A DNA stretch of 64,000 nt from Arthrobacter sp. ISL-5 (GCF_018613835.1 NZ_JAGGPM010000032.1:1-64000), one strand, 5' to 3'. Counted from the stretch's first letter, positions 8,101 to 16,956 are shown. A program made the numbers and translations. The notes: generated by a model from the letters alone, not told the origin.

Positions 8101-9435
8101 ACGGGTCGGGCCGTCGGCATACCGATGGCCGGACACAAGGGTGCGGTGACGAGTGTCGCGTTCAGCCCCGACGGGCGCCGGACTGTTTCCGGCGGTGACG
8201 ACGGCACGGTTCGGGTGTGGGACCCGGAGACGGGCCGGGCTCAAGGCGAACCGATGACTGCACACCAGGGTGGTGCGGTGACGGGTGTCGCGTTCAGCCG
8301 CGACGGCCGCCGGATCCTTTCGGGGGGTAACGACGCCACGTTGCGGCTGTGGGACCCGGAGACGGGCCGGGCCCTCGGCAAACCGATGGCCGGACACAAG
8401 GAGGCGGTGACGAGTGTCGCGTTCAGCCCCGACGGCCGCCGGATCCTTTCGGGGGGTAACGACGGCACGGTTCGGCTGTGGGACCCGGAGACGGGCCGGG
8501 CCCTCGGCAAACCGATGGCCGGACACAAGGATGCGGTGACGAGTGTGGCGTTCAGCCCCGACGGCCACCGGATCCTTTCCGGCAGCGCAGACGGTACGGT
8601 GCGGCGGTGGGACGCGGTGACGGGCCGCGCCCTCGGCGAGCCTTTGACCGGACACAAGGATGCGGTGACGAGTGTGGCGTTCAGCCCGAACGGTCACCGG
8701 ATTGTTTCCGGCAGCGCAGACGGTACGGTGCGGCGGTGGGACGCGGAGACGGGCCGGGCCTTCGGCGAGCCTTTGACCGGACACAAGGATGCGGTGACGG
8801 GTGTGGCGTTCAGCCCCGACGGGCGCCGGATCGTCTCCGGCGGTACCGATGGCACGATAAGGCGGTGGGACGCGGAGACGGGCCGGGCCTTCGGCGAGCC
8901 TTTGACCGGACACAAGGATGCGGTGACGAGTGTGGCGTTCAGCCCCGACGGGCGCCGGATCGCCTCCGGCAGCACCGATGGCACAGTGGAGCGGTGGGAC
9001 ACGGAAACGGGCCAGCCCCTAGGTAAGCCGATGACCGGGCACTTGAATGGAGTGTACAGCGTGGCGTTTAGCCCCGACGGGCTCCGAATCAGCACCGGGG
9101 GTAACGACGGCACGGTGCGGCTGTGGGATGCGGAGACGGGGCAGCCTGTCGTTGGACCGATGACCGGCCACGAGGGCCCGGTGTACAGCGTGGCGTTCAG
9201 CCCCGACGGCCGCCGAATCGCCTCCGGGAGCGACGACAGCACCGTGAGGCTGTGGCCCGCACCCCTGACCCCGTCCGACACATTATGTACCAAACTTTCC
9301 CAGAACATCAGCCACAAACAGTGGCGTGAATGGGTGTCTCCGGGCATCGACTACATCAAGGTCTGCCCGGACCTCACCGTTCCTCCCGACATGCCAGGCA
9401 ACCGTCGGAGAAATAATCAGCCAAGCCAAGATTGA
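5194..9435 (+). CDS. TIR-STAND NTPase-WD40 repeat protein (candidate immune sensor/effector)
   Basis: The protein has 1413 residues. The ATG at 5194 was chosen because TIR domains begin with the strand found there (MSRVFLSHSS); its ribosome-binding site is weak. Residues 1-140 form a TIR domain with the W72-x2-S75-x2-C78-x2-E81 pattern, Glu81 being the likely NADase catalytic residue. A conserved YRGWEPFEEADAAVFFGRD segment at about 169-187 opens a STAND/nSTAND1 NTPase with Walker A GPSGAGKSS (213-221) and a Walker B-like LVLPLDQAEELF ending in an acidic run (Asp322). A charged helix leads to one hydrophobic segment (670-694), probably membrane-spanning. Residues 770-1357 are 14 WD40 units, enough for two seven-bladed propellers. 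Inferred action: ligand binding by the WD40 part, NTP-driven oligomerisation, then TIR activity that depletes NAD. The ligand is unknown. Confidence 0.9.
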   Translation: MSRVFLSHSSRDTWQAVALKRWLVEQDPGLAEEIFLDLDPVTGIAPGERWKEALLRANERCEVVICLLSASWEDSRECMAEYRTAENLGKLILCARLEPLEEEGVTGEWQRCDLFGKGPTTEIPIDGEVSPVVFLTEGLRRLHQGLRRTGIGAEHFAWPPPHDAGRSPYRGWEPFEEADAAVFFGRDGQIVRGLDALRTMRNSGVESLFVILGPSGAGKSSFLRAGLMPRLRREDRQFLVLDTVRPERNPLTGDRGLACAVHAQRTRLGLDTPTLGAVKDACSRADTAQLREWLAETRQVAAERLLEVPTGTPPPTLVLPLDQAEELFSADSGPQAPRFLDLLAGLLEHEDGTVPALIVAATVRADFYEPLQTAPELAGLKSVVFDELKPMPVARFREVILGPAARATGAGRPLEIEPVLVDRLLEESVQGADTLPLLSLTLARLYQDYGGDGDLRLAEYHAMGGMQQVVQHEIGTLLSPDLAVRQGQLELLKSAFIPWLATINPDNDQPVRRMARLSDLPADARPLIDAMVGRRLLVGDERGGETVIEVALESLLRQWQDLAGWLTTEQEDLKEADNLERAAAAWERSGRNEAWLFEGERLSGAETLFAKPGFRERLDSARGFLRASRSREEERLAAEKRRRDAELQAARDKQEVAETHAADLRKRSRVLKIVLASAVVITMVAVAGFVWASFAEREAIARDREATALRLVSEGLSMLEGTRSGGDVNGLKRLLAAQAIASTAGGESALLSAVNMKRDLQKIIETATKVSAIAFTPDGNRILTGGPDGTLRLWNAETGQALGEPMTGHKGPVNGVAFSPDGRRIVSASRDGTVRRWDAQTVRALGEPLTGHTGAVTSVAFGPDGHRILSGGDDGTLRLWDPETGRALGKPMTGHKKAVTSVAFGPDGRRILSGGTDGTLRLWDAATGRALGGPMTGHKEAVTSVAFGPDGRRILSGSRDAMVRRWDAATGRAVGIPMAGHKGAVTSVAFSPDGRRTVSGGDDGTVRVWDPETGRAQGEPMTAHQGGAVTGVAFSRDGRRILSGGNDATLRLWDPETGRALGKPMAGHKEAVTSVAFSPDGRRILSGGNDGTVRLWDPETGRALGKPMAGHKDAVTSVAFSPDGHRILSGSADGTVRRWDAVTGRALGEPLTGHKDAVTSVAFSPNGHRIVSGSADGTVRRWDAETGRAFGEPLTGHKDAVTGVAFSPDGRRIVSGGTDGTIRRWDAETGRAFGEPLTGHKDAVTSVAFSPDGRRIASGSTDGTVERWDTETGQPLGKPMTGHLNGVYSVAFSPDGLRISTGGNDGTVRLWDAETGQPVVGPMTGHEGPVYSVAFSPDGRRIASGSDDSTVRLWPAPLTPSDTLCTKLSQNISHKQWREWVSPGIDYIKVCPDLTVPPDMPGNRRRNNQPSQD
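7513..9260 (+). repeat. 14-unit tandem array of 129-bp WD40-coding repeats
   Basis: The GCGTTC core recurs at 7513, 7642, 7771, 7900, 8029, 8158, 8290, 8419, 8548, 8677, 8806, 8935, 9064 and 9193. That is a 129-base period, except one 132-base unit (the sixth, which carries an extra residue). Units from about 8290 to 9060 are almost identical at the DNA level, while the first and last two differ more. This pattern indicates recent duplication or gene conversion inside the array. Such arrays change copy number easily and are prone to assembly collapse. Confidence 0.95.
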
Positions 9436-9512
9436 GACCAGGCGGAAGCAGATCCACCTAGGGCAGAACGTGGCCAGGACGAAGGTACAGGCCGAATGGG
9501 ACGGAAGCGCAA

Positions 9513-11351
9513 ATGACTCCGCGACAACTCACTTCTGTAATCGGGGTGACGACGGGCTTCGTAATCCTGGTCTTGGTCTGCGTCGATTGGTCCCCCACAG
9601 CCCTACAGGATCCTGCTCGAACCTTGAGTTTGAATGCCCAAGGCGTACTCCGGTGGGGAGAGAATCCGAACCGGATTCCGTTTACAGTTTTTGAACTGAC
9701 ACTGTTCCTGGGCGTGGGCTTGGCATTCGTTCTCGCTGGTGTGACGGCTTGGCGGAGTCGCCCGTCCCGGAACCCGGGGCTGCTGTTGGTTGTGGCTGGT
9801 TGGCTTTGGCTGGCGTCCGGGATTCGCCGTTCCAGCGACCCGGTGGCCTTTACGCTCGGCGTAACCCTTACGCTGATGTATCAGCCTCCTTTGCTGCAGT
9901 TGGCGCTCAGCTTTCCGTCAGGAAGGCTGCGCAGTCGAGCTGAAAAAGCTGCCGTAGCGTTCTTCTACACTTCTTGGCTGTTTGCCCCCGCAGCTGGCTG
10001 GGCCTTCTTCGATCCACGCCTCCATGTCGCGGTAGGGGAGTCCACGTCCCGCAATCTGTTGCTTCTCTGGGACAGCCCGTCTCTCGTGGCCGCCCTCGGG
10101 AACGCAATCCGCATATTTCAGATCTCGGTGGGGGTCGCGATCGTAGTAGTCCTGATCGCCCGCTGGCGCTCAGGGACGAGGGCTTACCGGTCGGCATTCC
10201 TGCCACTATGGCTCGCCGTAATCGTAAAAACAGCGGCCACCGTATGGGTGTCCCTCGCGGTGATCCAACTGTCTGGATCCCTGTCCTCGGAAGCGTTGCT
10301 CTGGCAGTATCCGGCGACCGCAATAGTGCCGCTAGCAGTATTGTTTGGTCTGTGGCGCTACCGGTTCGCGCGTGGCACCTTGGGTGATCTCATGGTGGAG
10401 GTCGGCTCAGCCCCGGTTAGCGACCGACTAATCGGCGCCCTTCGGAGATCCGTCCATGACCCCACCCTCGCTTTGCTGCGTTGGTTCCCCGATCAGGCGT
10501 CTTTTGTTGACAGCAGTGGCGTTCCCCAGGCGTTACCGGATGGTTCAACCGGACGCGCCTCCATGGTCTTGGAACGCCACGGAACACCAGTGGGAGCCCT
10601 GGTTTTTGACGAAGCCCTCCAGGACCAGCCGCAGTTGCTTGCCGCCGTGCGCAGCGCAACGTCCCTGGCGTTGGAAAACCAGCAGATGGAACAACAGCTC
10701 CGGGACCAACTCATTGAGGTCCGTCGCTCCAGGGAGCGAATCGTAACGGCGGGGGACTCCCGACGTCGTCAGCTTGAACGGGACCTTCACGACGGAGCTC
10801 AGCAACGCTTAGTGGCCGTGTCGATGGAGCTGGCGCGGGCCCAGCGGACGACGGATTCGCAGGAGGTACAAACCCTAGTCGGGCAGGCAAGGGCCGAGCT
10901 TTTGGATGCACTTGACGAGTTGCGCGAATTGGCGAGGGGCGTGTATCCCCCCTCGCTTCGGGAGAGAGGTTTAGCGGGCTCCCTCACTGCGTTAGCGGAG
11001 CGATCATCACTGCCCATGGAGCTGGATCTCAGAACGGGCAACGGGCTACCGGCTCACGTGGAGCTGGCTGCCTACTTCATCTGCGCAGAAGCCGTCACCA
11101 ACGCTACAAAGTACGCCAAGGCGGCGTGGGTGCGCATCTGCATCGACGGAAACGAAAAGGAGTTGCGCATGGAGATCGTAGACAACGGAATTGGTGGTGC
11201 CCGGCCGGGACCCGACGGCGGGTTGCTGGGGATTGCGGACCGGGCAGCGGCGCTGGGAGGCTCATTGTCCATTGACAGTCCTGAAGGCAGAGGGACGACG
11301 ATACGTGCTGTTCTTCCCTTCTCCACGGACCCGGAAGGCGACCTGCCATGA
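9513..11351 (+). CDS. NarL-type sensor histidine kinase
   Basis: The protein has 612 residues, starting at the ATG at 9513. The N-terminal half has about six hydrophobic segments with short loops, forming a membrane sensor. A linker with coiled-coil character (LENQQMEQQLRDQLIEVRRSRER) leads to a HisKA_3 dimerisation domain, with phospho-accepting His426 in RDLHDGAQQRL. The HATPase domain has its N-box at Asn530 (AVTNATKYA), then DNGIGG and GGLLGIADR. It overlaps the downstream regulator by 4 bases (ATGA), so the pair is one operon. It starts 77 bases after the TIR-STAND-WD40 gene on the same strand. The signal is unknown. Confidence 0.9.
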   Translation: MTPRQLTSVIGVTTGFVILVLVCVDWSPTALQDPARTLSLNAQGVLRWGENPNRIPFTVFELTLFLGVGLAFVLAGVTAWRSRPSRNPGLLLVVAGWLWLASGIRRSSDPVAFTLGVTLTLMYQPPLLQLALSFPSGRLRSRAEKAAVAFFYTSWLFAPAAGWAFFDPRLHVAVGESTSRNLLLLWDSPSLVAALGNAIRIFQISVGVAIVVVLIARWRSGTRAYRSAFLPLWLAVIVKTAATVWVSLAVIQLSGSLSSEALLWQYPATAIVPLAVLFGLWRYRFARGTLGDLMVEVGSAPVSDRLIGALRRSVHDPTLALLRWFPDQASFVDSSGVPQALPDGSTGRASMVLERHGTPVGALVFDEALQDQPQLLAAVRSATSLALENQQMEQQLRDQLIEVRRSRERIVTAGDSRRRQLERDLHDGAQQRLVAVSMELARAQRTTDSQEVQTLVGQARAELLDALDELRELARGVYPPSLRERGLAGSLTALAERSSLPMELDLRTGNGLPAHVELAAYFICAEAVTNATKYAKAAWVRICIDGNEKELRMEIVDNGIGGARPGPDGGLLGIADRAAALGGSLSIDSPEGRGTTIRAVLPFSTDPEGDLP

Positions 11352-12025
11352 CGCTGCGTGTTGCCATCGCTGAAGACTCGGCATTACTGCGCCGGGGATT
11401 GTCCGCCCTGCTGAAGTCCGAAGGACTAGAAGTCGTGGGTGAGGCTGCTGATGGCCCGCAGCTGCTGGAAATGATTGACAAACATGGGGCCGATGTAGCC
11501 GTGGTGGACATCCGGATGCCCCCCAGTTACACCATCGAAGGCATCCAGGCCGCCGAAACCATAAAAAGCAGACACCCCGAGACAGGCGTACTCCTACTAT
11601 CCCAGTACGTGGAAACGGAAAACGCGATGTCCCTATTGAAGAATGGGGCCAAAGGCTTGGGCTACTTGCTTAAAGAGCGGGTGTCCGATGTCGACGAATT
11701 CATTGACGCCCTGCATCGCGTTTCTGCGGGCGGCACGGCCATCGATCCGGAGCTTGTTACACGTTTGGTCGCCCGTCCGCACAAAGGTCACCAACGAGGC
11801 GATGACCTTACGAGCCGTGAGAAGAGCGTCCTTGAGCTCATGGCCGAAGGGCGCACCAACCAGGCAATAGGGAAGTCACTCTTCTTAGGGGAGCGGACCG
11901 TAGAGGCCCATATTCGGAGCATTTTCCTTAAGCTCGAGTTGAGGCCCGAGCCTGAGGACCACAGGCGGGTGCTCGCCGTCCTCACATACCTTCGAGGAGT
12001 CGGACAGGAGCGGAGTTCCGGATAG
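11348..12025 (+). CDS. NarL/LuxR-type response regulator
   Basis: The protein has 225 residues. The receiver domain (1-125) has acidic residues E9-D10, phospho-acceptor Asp54 in VVDIRMPP and a conserved Lys in LLKERV. A LuxR-type helix-turn-helix follows (DLTSREKSVLELMAEGRTNQ, then VEAHIRSIFLKL). It is the partner of the kinase it overlaps and is likely to activate nearby promoters. Its targets cannot be read from the sequence. Confidence 0.92.
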   Translation: MTLRVAIAEDSALLRRGLSALLKSEGLEVVGEAADGPQLLEMIDKHGADVAVVDIRMPPSYTIEGIQAAETIKSRHPETGVLLLSQYVETENAMSLLKNGAKGLGYLLKERVSDVDEFIDALHRVSAGGTAIDPELVTRLVARPHKGHQRGDDLTSREKSVLELMAEGRTNQAIGKSLFLGERTVEAHIRSIFLKLELRPEPEDHRRVLAVLTYLRGVGQERSSG

Positions 12026-12047
12026 TCGGCCGTGGCCGCGAAGTCGG

Positions 12048-12461
12048 CTATGCGGCTATCCGCGCCTCGGCTGGAGCGTCCTCGGGTGACTCCTTGGCCA
12101 TTTCGGCTGCCTCAAGCGGGGCCAGCAGGAGGGCCAGCTGGGTGGCAGAGAGGGTCTGCGGGAAGGCGAGCGCAAGATGGGCCAGATGCAGGGCGGCAAC
12201 GATGTAATGCGTACCCGAGGTCCCTCCCAGCGACCGCGCTACGCCAGCCCTGATGCGTTCCAGGCTCAACGTATTCCCCTGATTGGCTAGTGCCAAGCGC
12301 GCGAGCATGTGCTGGGGATGCCTCTGGACCTTCCGGTCCATTTCAGCCACAGCCTGCAGCTGTGTTCTGGTCCAGTGATGATCCAGGAGCTGGGTGGGGT
12401 CGTCAGCATGCGTGCAATGTGCCAGGCGGATCGTGTTCACCGATTCGGGTGTGGACAACAT
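12048..12461 (-). CDS. Hypothetical protein
   Basis: The protein has 137 residues. Start ATG 12461 has AAGGA eight bases upstream; the frame is open further but without such a site. I do not recognise a family. The N-terminal half has an HH-W-TRTQLQAVAEMD helix that might be a dimerisation or DNA-contact helix. The C-terminal half is a hydrophobic helix pair (HYIVAALHLAHLALAFP, LSATQLALLLAPLEAAEMA) with an Ala/Glu-rich tail. It is convergent with the response regulator, 22 bases away. Confidence 0.55.
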   Translation of the reverse strand: MLSTPESVNTIRLAHCTHADDPTQLLDHHWTRTQLQAVAEMDRKVQRHPQHMLARLALANQGNTLSLERIRAGVARSLGGTSGTHYIVAALHLAHLALAFPQTLSATQLALLLAPLEAAEMAKESPEDAPAEARIAA

Positions 12462-12696
12462 TGACGTATTCCTTCGGACTTCTGCGGGCGGTAAGCGGAC
12501 CTTGTCTCTTGATCCGTACCGTTGGATGAATCCATGGTGCATTCGGGCGTTGGGGGTCAGCATCCGTGCCAGCACGCATTCTTATCGGATTGGGCGCTAC
12601 CGGCTTGTCTCCAGCCGCACTCGGCAGTGAGCCCTCGATTGCGGTGGCTGCACAAAACTCCACGCCAGGAAGGGTTTGCCGGAGTCGAGAAGGTTC

Positions 12697-14550
12697 TCAG
12701 TTGCCGCGGGGCTTTGGTTGGGCCGGTTCCTGGCCCGTAGTGGTCCCCTGATGAGTAGCTCGGTTAAGGGCGTCGGCGGCCCTGATCAGGGCCAAATGGG
12801 AGAAAGCCTGCGGGTAGTTACCTGCCATGCGGTTCGCGGTCGTGTCGTATTCCTCACTCAACAGACCAAGGTCGTTCCCGCACCCAATGAGCCTGTCCAT
12901 GAGCGTCTTTGCTTCGGGAACCCGGCCTGACCGGGCGTACTGTTCTACGAGCCAGAAAGAGCACGCAAGAAAGGGGTGTTCCCCGGGCGCAAGACCGTCC
13001 AGGCAGGCTTCCGTCCGGTAGCGCAACAGCATGCTGGTACTGCCGAGCAGGTCGTGTTCCAAGCGGGACACTGTTCCAAGAATTCTTTCGTCGTCGTAGG
13101 CCAGAAAGCCCACCTGTGGCAGAACCAGCAGGGACGCGTCCACCTCAGTGCTTCCATAGGTCTGGGTAAAGGAGTTGATTTCGCTGTTGAAACCCAGCTC
13201 CAGAATCTCGGTACGGAGCATGTCCCTGATCTCCGCCCACCGTCCGACCGGACCCTCGAGCCCGTGCTCCTGTACAGCCTGCACTCCGCAATCCATTGCG
13301 GCCCACATCATGACGCGGGAATGAGTGAAGTCCCTTTTCTCGCCCCTCATCTCCCAGATGCCGTGGTCCTTACGATTGATGTTGTTCTCTACGAACAGAA
13401 GCATGTTCCGTTGGAGGGGCCACGAGAAATGATCCTCATGGACCCCTCTGTTGCGCAGCTTCGCAAGCGCAACCATGACTTCGCCCACAACGTCGCCTTG
13501 ATATTGATTGACGGCGCCATTGCCGAGCCGCACAGGCGTAGAGCCTTCATAACCCGGCAAGTGGGCCAGGACCTGCTCGGGCAGTTCACGCTCACCGGAA
13601 ATTCCATACATTATTTGGAGATCGTGCGGATCGCCGGCGACAGCCCGAAGCAGCCAGTTCCTCCAGTGCAGTGCCTCCTGTCGGAATCCATGGGTCATCA
13701 TTGCTTCCAGCGTGAGCGCAGCATCACGCAGCCAGCAGTAGCGGTAATCCCAGTTGCGTTCCCCGCCGAACTGTTCAGGTAGCGAGGTGGTGGGGGCGGC
13801 CACAATTCCCCCGGTCCTCCCATGGGTCAGTGCGCGCAAAACGAGCAGTGAACGTTCTACTTCCCTGTCGTAGTTCCCTTGGGGGAGGTAGTTACTCGAC
13901 CAGTTGGTCCAGTACGTGCTGGTTGCCTCCAGTGCGAGGTCGACGTTAATTGCCGCCGGCGGAATATTGTGGGATGAGTATGCGTGCAGTTGCAGATCTA
14001 TGGCCTGACCGGCTTCCACCATAAACTCCCCCACGTGCGAGTAATCAGGCCCAGCTTGGGGGAGAGCATCCGCTCTTAGGATGACAGCTTGCGGCCCAGC
14101 GATGGCGAGCAGCGCCTCTCCGTCGTCGTCGTGAATCCGGCGAACCCAGGGCACGATTTTTCCGTACCCGAACCGCAACTCCAGCTCTTGGCGCATCAGG
14201 ACCTGCCCACGTAAGCCTTGTATCCTGCGTACCAATGAATTGCCGTTTCCCCCGATCGGCATGAACTCGGTAACGAGGACTTCCCCGCTTTCGGTTCTCC
14301 ATCGCGTCTCCAATATGAAAGTGGAGGGCCTGTACCGGCGGTGTACTTCGGGACGAACCGAAGTCGCCTCGTCCTCGTGAGATGGTTCGAGTAGCCATCG
14401 GCCATGGTTTTTATTTCCAACTAAGGCTCCGAAAACCGATTCGGAATCAAACCTGGGCACACAAAGCCAATCGATACTGCCCTCGCGCGAGATCAGGGCG
14501 CCGGTGCGAAGGTCGGAAACAAAACCATATTCCTCGATCCGTGAGGCCAT
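12697..14550 (-). CDS. Glycoside hydrolase family 15 protein (trehalase/glucoamylase-like)
   Basis: The protein has 617 residues, full family length. An N-terminal beta-sandwich (YGFVSDLRTGALISREGSID, WLCVPRFDS) is followed by an (alpha/alpha)6 barrel containing RNWDYRYCWLRD (265-276). Likely catalytic acids lie in WEMRGE (399-404) and SEEYD (565-569). Actinobacterial members of this group include trehalases and glucan hydrolases, and the substrate cannot be fixed from sequence. There is no signal peptide, so it acts in the cytoplasm on trehalose, glycogen or related sugars. Start ATG 14550 has TTAGGA upstream. The NIPSNAP copy B gene lies 159 bases upstream. Confidence 0.88.
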   Translation of the reverse strand: MASRIEEYGFVSDLRTGALISREGSIDWLCVPRFDSESVFGALVGNKNHGRWLLEPSHEDEATSVRPEVHRRYRPSTFILETRWRTESGEVLVTEFMPIGGNGNSLVRRIQGLRGQVLMRQELELRFGYGKIVPWVRRIHDDDGEALLAIAGPQAVILRADALPQAGPDYSHVGEFMVEAGQAIDLQLHAYSSHNIPPAAINVDLALEATSTYWTNWSSNYLPQGNYDREVERSLLVLRALTHGRTGGIVAAPTTSLPEQFGGERNWDYRYCWLRDAALTLEAMMTHGFRQEALHWRNWLLRAVAGDPHDLQIMYGISGERELPEQVLAHLPGYEGSTPVRLGNGAVNQYQGDVVGEVMVALAKLRNRGVHEDHFSWPLQRNMLLFVENNINRKDHGIWEMRGEKRDFTHSRVMMWAAMDCGVQAVQEHGLEGPVGRWAEIRDMLRTEILELGFNSEINSFTQTYGSTEVDASLLVLPQVGFLAYDDERILGTVSRLEHDLLGSTSMLLRYRTEACLDGLAPGEHPFLACSFWLVEQYARSGRVPEAKTLMDRLIGCGNDLGLLSEEYDTTANRMAGNYPQAFSHLALIRAADALNRATHQGTTTGQEPAQPKPRGN

Positions 14551-14664
14551 GTTCCTAACTCAACCACAACCAACGGCCCGTCACAGTCGATTCTTGGTCC
14601 CAACCGTGCCGATAGATGCGTCCAGCAGTTACCACCGAGCACTCAGTTTGTACCGAGCACTCGG

Positions 14665-15055
14665 GTTTGAGACGACCCGTTGACACGACATCGGCCGTTC
14701 CATTGGTTGTTAGTCGAACATGGGTGAGAGGAACCTTCGCTCGTACCGTCGGATGCAATTTGCTTCCGTTGCGAATCGGTATGCCTCGATGCACTCGGGA
14801 TCCGTTGCTGCCGCCGTTCGGTACTTCTCGTAGTCCGCGAGCGACGGGAAGGTGAACAGGGCGAAGGCCTCGTCGCTGTCACCTTCGCTGGGAAGGAAGT
14901 AGCCGTGATGCTCTCCGCCAAGCCTGTTGACGAGGCGGATCCAGCGCCGTCCGTATTCTTCAAACTCAGCGAGCTTGTTTGTATTGATCTCGTATCGAAG
15001 GTGCACCGTGATCACAGATGGTCTTCTTTCGTTAGGTATGAGCGGATTGGTTACC
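14665..15055. repeat. Direct repeat copy B (NIPSNAP gene and flanks)
   Basis: This matches 2068-2450 in the same orientation; its downstream flank has a short insertion relative to copy A. Recombination between the copies would remove or circularise the 12.6 kb between them. The edges are approximate. Confidence 0.85.
14710..15015 (-). CDS. NIPSNAP family protein, copy B
   Basis: This is a 101-residue protein with a GTG start (15015) at the same place as in copy A, and about 93% identical to it. The differences cluster at residues 67-74, plus D/E and D/N swaps. Both copies are open and look functional, so the duplication is either recent or maintained. Role unknown; the fold is a dimeric ferredoxin-like barrel. 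Confidence 0.85.
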   Translation of the reverse strand: MITVHLRYEINTNKLAEFEEYGRRWIRLVNRLGGEHHGYFLPSEGDSDEAFALFTFPSLADYEKYRTAAATDPECIEAYRFATEANCIRRYERRFLSPMFD

Positions 15056-15356
15056 GGTCAGATTGGCAAAAGTCGTCTGTCAAAAAAGAATATCGGCATA
15101 TCAATGCGGGCAAGAATTGTCTTTTGCTAGCCAGTCTGTCATCTCACAGCAGTGCCGAGATCCACTGTGGCTGATGAAGTCGTGGAACCCGAGGGCGACC
15201 CAAGCTGACAAGACCCCGTTCGCATTTGCGAGCGGGTCCTCCGCTTTCCGTCGGACATTTCGCGACGGCTGTTGCCAAGTGACTCGCGAGGGCGAAAGTG
15301 AAGTACGAGCCCTGCTGCGGCTCTTGGGAGCCGTGTACCCGCTGTGGAGGTCAGCC
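15056..15356. other. Intergenic region before the APC permease
   Basis: No gene is supported in these 301 bases. An imperfect hairpin spans about 15209-15234 (GACCCCGTTCGCA against TGCGAGCGGGTC). GGAGG lies just before the permease start at 15357. The section at 15060-15130 is AT-richer than its surroundings. Confidence 0.45.
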
Positions 15357-16852
15357 ATGAGCACAACGTCCGACGACAAAGTCTTCGATGTAACTCCCGA
15401 AGGCGACACGCATGAACTTAAGCGGGTCCTCGGACCCAAACTCCTTCTCCTCTTCATCGTCGGTGACATCCTCGGCGCCGGCATCTACGCCGTCACGGGG
15501 ACGATGGCCGGCCAAGTCGGTGGGATCGTCTGGCTGCCGTTCCTGCTCGCGTTCATCGTCGCGACGCTGACCGCCTTCTCCTACCTGGAGTTGGTCACGC
15601 AGTACCCCAGGCAGCCGGTGCGGCGCTCTACACGCACAAGGCATTCGGGATCCACTTCGTAACCTTCCTCGTCGCGTTCGCCGTCGTCTGCTCCGGCACC
15701 ACCAGCGCCTCCACATCGGCGAAGTCCTTGCCCAGAACTTTTTCGGGGGCCTGGCGATCAACGGCTGGATGGGCCTGCCCGGACGGGAGGTGATCACCGC
15801 CGTTGCCTTGGGCTTTATGCTGCTGCTGGCGGCGATCAACCTGCGCGGCGTGGGGGAGAGCGTGAAGTTCAAAGTGGTGCTCACCCTGGTGGAGATGATC
15901 GCCCTGTGCATCGTGATCGGCGTCGGCTTCTACGTGATGGCTCAAGGAACCGGCAACTTCGAAGAGATCACGGTCTTCAACGACTACCAGGACAAGGGCT
16001 TGTTCCGCGCCGTCACCGCTGCCACCTCCATCGCCTTCTTTGCCATGGTGGGTTTCGAGGACTCGGTGAACATGGTCGAGGAGACCAAGAACCCCGAAGA
16101 TCTTCCCGCGCACTATGCTGACCGGCCTGGGCGTCGCGGTGATCCTTTACATGCTGGTGGCTGTCTCCGTGGTCAGCGTCCTCTCGCCCACCGAGCTTGA
16201 GCAGATCCGGGAGGCCGAAGGCGCCGCGCTCCTTGAGGTGGTCCACAAGGGCTCACCGGACTTCCCGATCGACAGGATCTTCCCATTCCTCGCGGTCTTC
16301 GCAGTGGCCAACACCGCGCTCATCAACATGCTGATGGCGAGCCGCCTGATCTACGGCATGGCCCGCCAGGACGTCCTGCCGCGACCGTTGGGCAAGGTGC
16401 TGCCGGGACGCCGCACCCCGTGGGCCGGCATCGTGTTCTCCACCCTCCTCGCGCTGGGGCTGATCTGGTACGTCAGCAGCGACCCGGAGAGCAATATCGT
16501 GGCCAACCTTTCCGGCACGACGGCGTTCCTGCTGCTGTGCGTGTTCACCGTGGTGAACGTTGCCTGCCTTGTCCTGCGCCGCAAGAGGGACCCCAACCGC
16601 AAGGTCTTTTTCACCTCGCCGGGGCAACTGCCGTTGGTTGCGGCCCTGCTGTGCACCTTTCTCGCCGGCCCGTGGGTGGGCCGAAACATAATCCAGTACC
16701 AGGTCGCCGGCGGGTTGATGGCGATCGGCGTCGTGCTGTGGTTCATCACCTGGTTGATCAACAGGATGACGAATAAGGGTCCGGGCGGACCGGTCGGCAT
16801 GCAGAACGTCGGCAAGGACGACCAGGGCCAGCCTCCAAGCAGTCGGATTTAG
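15357..16852 (+). pseudogene. APC-family amino-acid permease, three frameshifts
   Basis: Start ATG 15357 has GGAGG upstream. The frames together make a complete APC permease: KRVLGPKLLLLFIVGDILGAGIYAVTG (TM1), IVWLPFLLAFIVATLTAF, ALYTHKAFGIHFVTFLVAFAVVCSGT, then VLAQNFFGGLAI to EETKNPE, then MLTGLGVAVILYML to the C-terminus. One base is lost in the C-run at 15605-15608, one near 15719-15724, and one is gained near 16114. The family moves amino acids or polyamines across the inner membrane by cation or substrate exchange. As written it cannot give a full protein. Either a pseudogene or a site of sequence errors. Confidence 0.82.
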
Positions 16853-16956
16853 TAGGACTCGTTCCAGACCCACCGGCCGCGGGGAGTGAAATCACCGAGC
16901 CTTGCCCGGCGACAGACTTCGGAGGAGGAAATGCGGAAAACTCCAGGAGGTCCGCC

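Noticed and set aside
7444..8913. Repetitive minus-strand frame and possible CRISPR-like periodicity in the WD40 array
   Set aside because: The 129-base period codes WD40 units on the plus strand. There are no short repeats with unique spacers.
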